Shown: in pieces, positions 5,228 to 5,505 of the stretch
How the letters are laid out: every line of letters begins with the position of its first letter
How positions within the stretch are numbered: position 1 is the first letter of the stretch
DNA from: an uncultured Planctomycetaceae bacterium
Lineage (GTDB): Bacteria > Planctomycetota > Planctomycetia > Pirellulales > UBA1268
Reading direction: 5' to 3'
Length of the DNA stretch: 5,505 nucleotides
Assembly (NCBI GenBank): GCA_903885855.1
Contig: CAISKG010000315.1
Span: 1-5,505, forward strand
Notes under the pieces: model-generated
What the model was told of the DNA's origin: nothing
The model's input: only the letters and a program-made list of their open reading frames with translations
The model's database searches: none
Made by a program: the position numbers and the translations under genes

Positions 5228-5505
5228 TCAGCCGCGTTCGGGGCGGCCGCGCGCCGTCACGGCGGCCACCGCCGACCCGGCCAGCCACAGCGCCGCCCCG
5301 ACGATCGCCCCACCGACGGCCGCCGCCGGGCCGGCGGTGACCGCCGCGGCGCCGCAGACCAGGGCGCTGGTGGCCAGCCCCGCCCGCTCGCCGGCCAGCC
5401 GGCCCTCCTCCGGAGCCATGCCGGCCTGGCAGGCCGTCCACTCCGCCGCCAGCGCCGCCCCCTCGGCGGCGAGCGTCGCCGGCAGGAGCGTGCCGAGCCC
5501 GAGCC
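5228..5505 (-). CDS. C-terminal part of a hydrophobic, probably membrane-anchored protein (partial)
   Basis: This minus-strand frame is open from the right edge (first full codon at 5503) to the TGA at 5228-5230, giving 91 residues. An ATG at 5419 exists, but the frame stays open upstream with similar Ala/Leu-rich helix-like sequence, so the true start is probably outside the window. The fragment begins with a soluble, amphipathic-looking stretch ending near AEWTACQAG. It then has two hydrophobic segments with small residues (around LATSALVCGAAAVTAG and AVGGAIVGAALWLAGSAVAAV) and a short basic tail, RGRPERG. That suggests a helical hairpin in the membrane with a positive C-terminus. I recognise no family. 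It is convergent with the ATPase gene, 15 bp apart, so it is not in that operon. In a region of this GC content an open frame alone is weak evidence, but the other minus frames give Gly/Arg-rich low-complexity products. Confidence 0.5.
   Translation of the reverse strand, partial: LGLGTLLPATLAAEGAALAAEWTACQAGMAPEEGRLAGERAGLATSALVCGAAAVTAGPAAAVGGAIVGAALWLAGSAVAAVTARGRPERG

Noticed and set aside
3277..5340. A 687-codon open frame on the plus strand overlapping the ATPase gene
   Set aside because: It is a GC-driven shadow of the ATPase in another frame. Its product is almost all Arg, Gly, Ala and Pro, while the 3176-5212 frame has every P-type ATPase motif.
5109..5441. A 110-codon Gly/Arg-rich minus-strand frame at the right edge
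   Set aside because: It overlaps the ATPase 3' end and gives a low-complexity product. The alternative frame ending at 5228 gives plausible membrane helices and stops cleanly before the ATPase stop.

Overview
The window looks like chromosomal DNA from a high-GC planctomycete, most likely of the Pirellulales type. This rests on three things: the very high GC of the right two thirds, a secreted beta-strand-rich protein with a PEP-CTERM sorting tail, and a left-edge fragment resembling the C-terminal beta domain often seen in planctomycetal secreted or TPR proteins. The assignment is an inference from family recognition. No rRNA, tRNA, CRISPR array, insertion sequence or phage gene was seen.

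Left part (1-1945). The 3' end of a plus-strand gene ends at 319. A 412-bp gap follows that holds no convincing gene. It carries a C-tract block (339-360), a perfect 12-bp palindrome (600-611), a TTGACA-type promoter candidate (619-647) and a 9-bp direct repeat in the presumed 5' leader (655-687). It leads into a complete 372-aa exported PEP-CTERM protein (732-1850). That gene is closed by a textbook intrinsic terminator with a 12-bp stem, a TTCG loop and seven T (1910-1944).

Middle (1946-2598). A minus-strand DUF2237-family gene (2092-2496) of unknown function is convergent with the PEP-CTERM gene. It is divergent from the next operon, across a 102-bp gap.

Right part (2599-5505). A two-gene operon encodes a MiaE-type diiron tRNA hydroxylase (2599-3174) and, after a single intervening base, a 678-aa heavy-metal P1B-type ATPase (3176-5212). 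The ATPase has a TPCP motif in its metal-path helix, which fits the P1B-5 (Ni/Fe-type) subgroup. It carries neither an N-terminal metal-binding domain nor the C-terminal hemerythrin-like domain reported for that subgroup. Convergent with it, 15 bp away, is the C-terminal part of a hydrophobic minus-strand protein that runs off the right edge.

The most interesting biology is the tight pairing of an iron-dependent tRNA-modifying oxygenase with a transition-metal pump, and the layered regulatory-looking DNA in front of the PEP-CTERM gene. I do not see a clearly new multi-gene system in this window.
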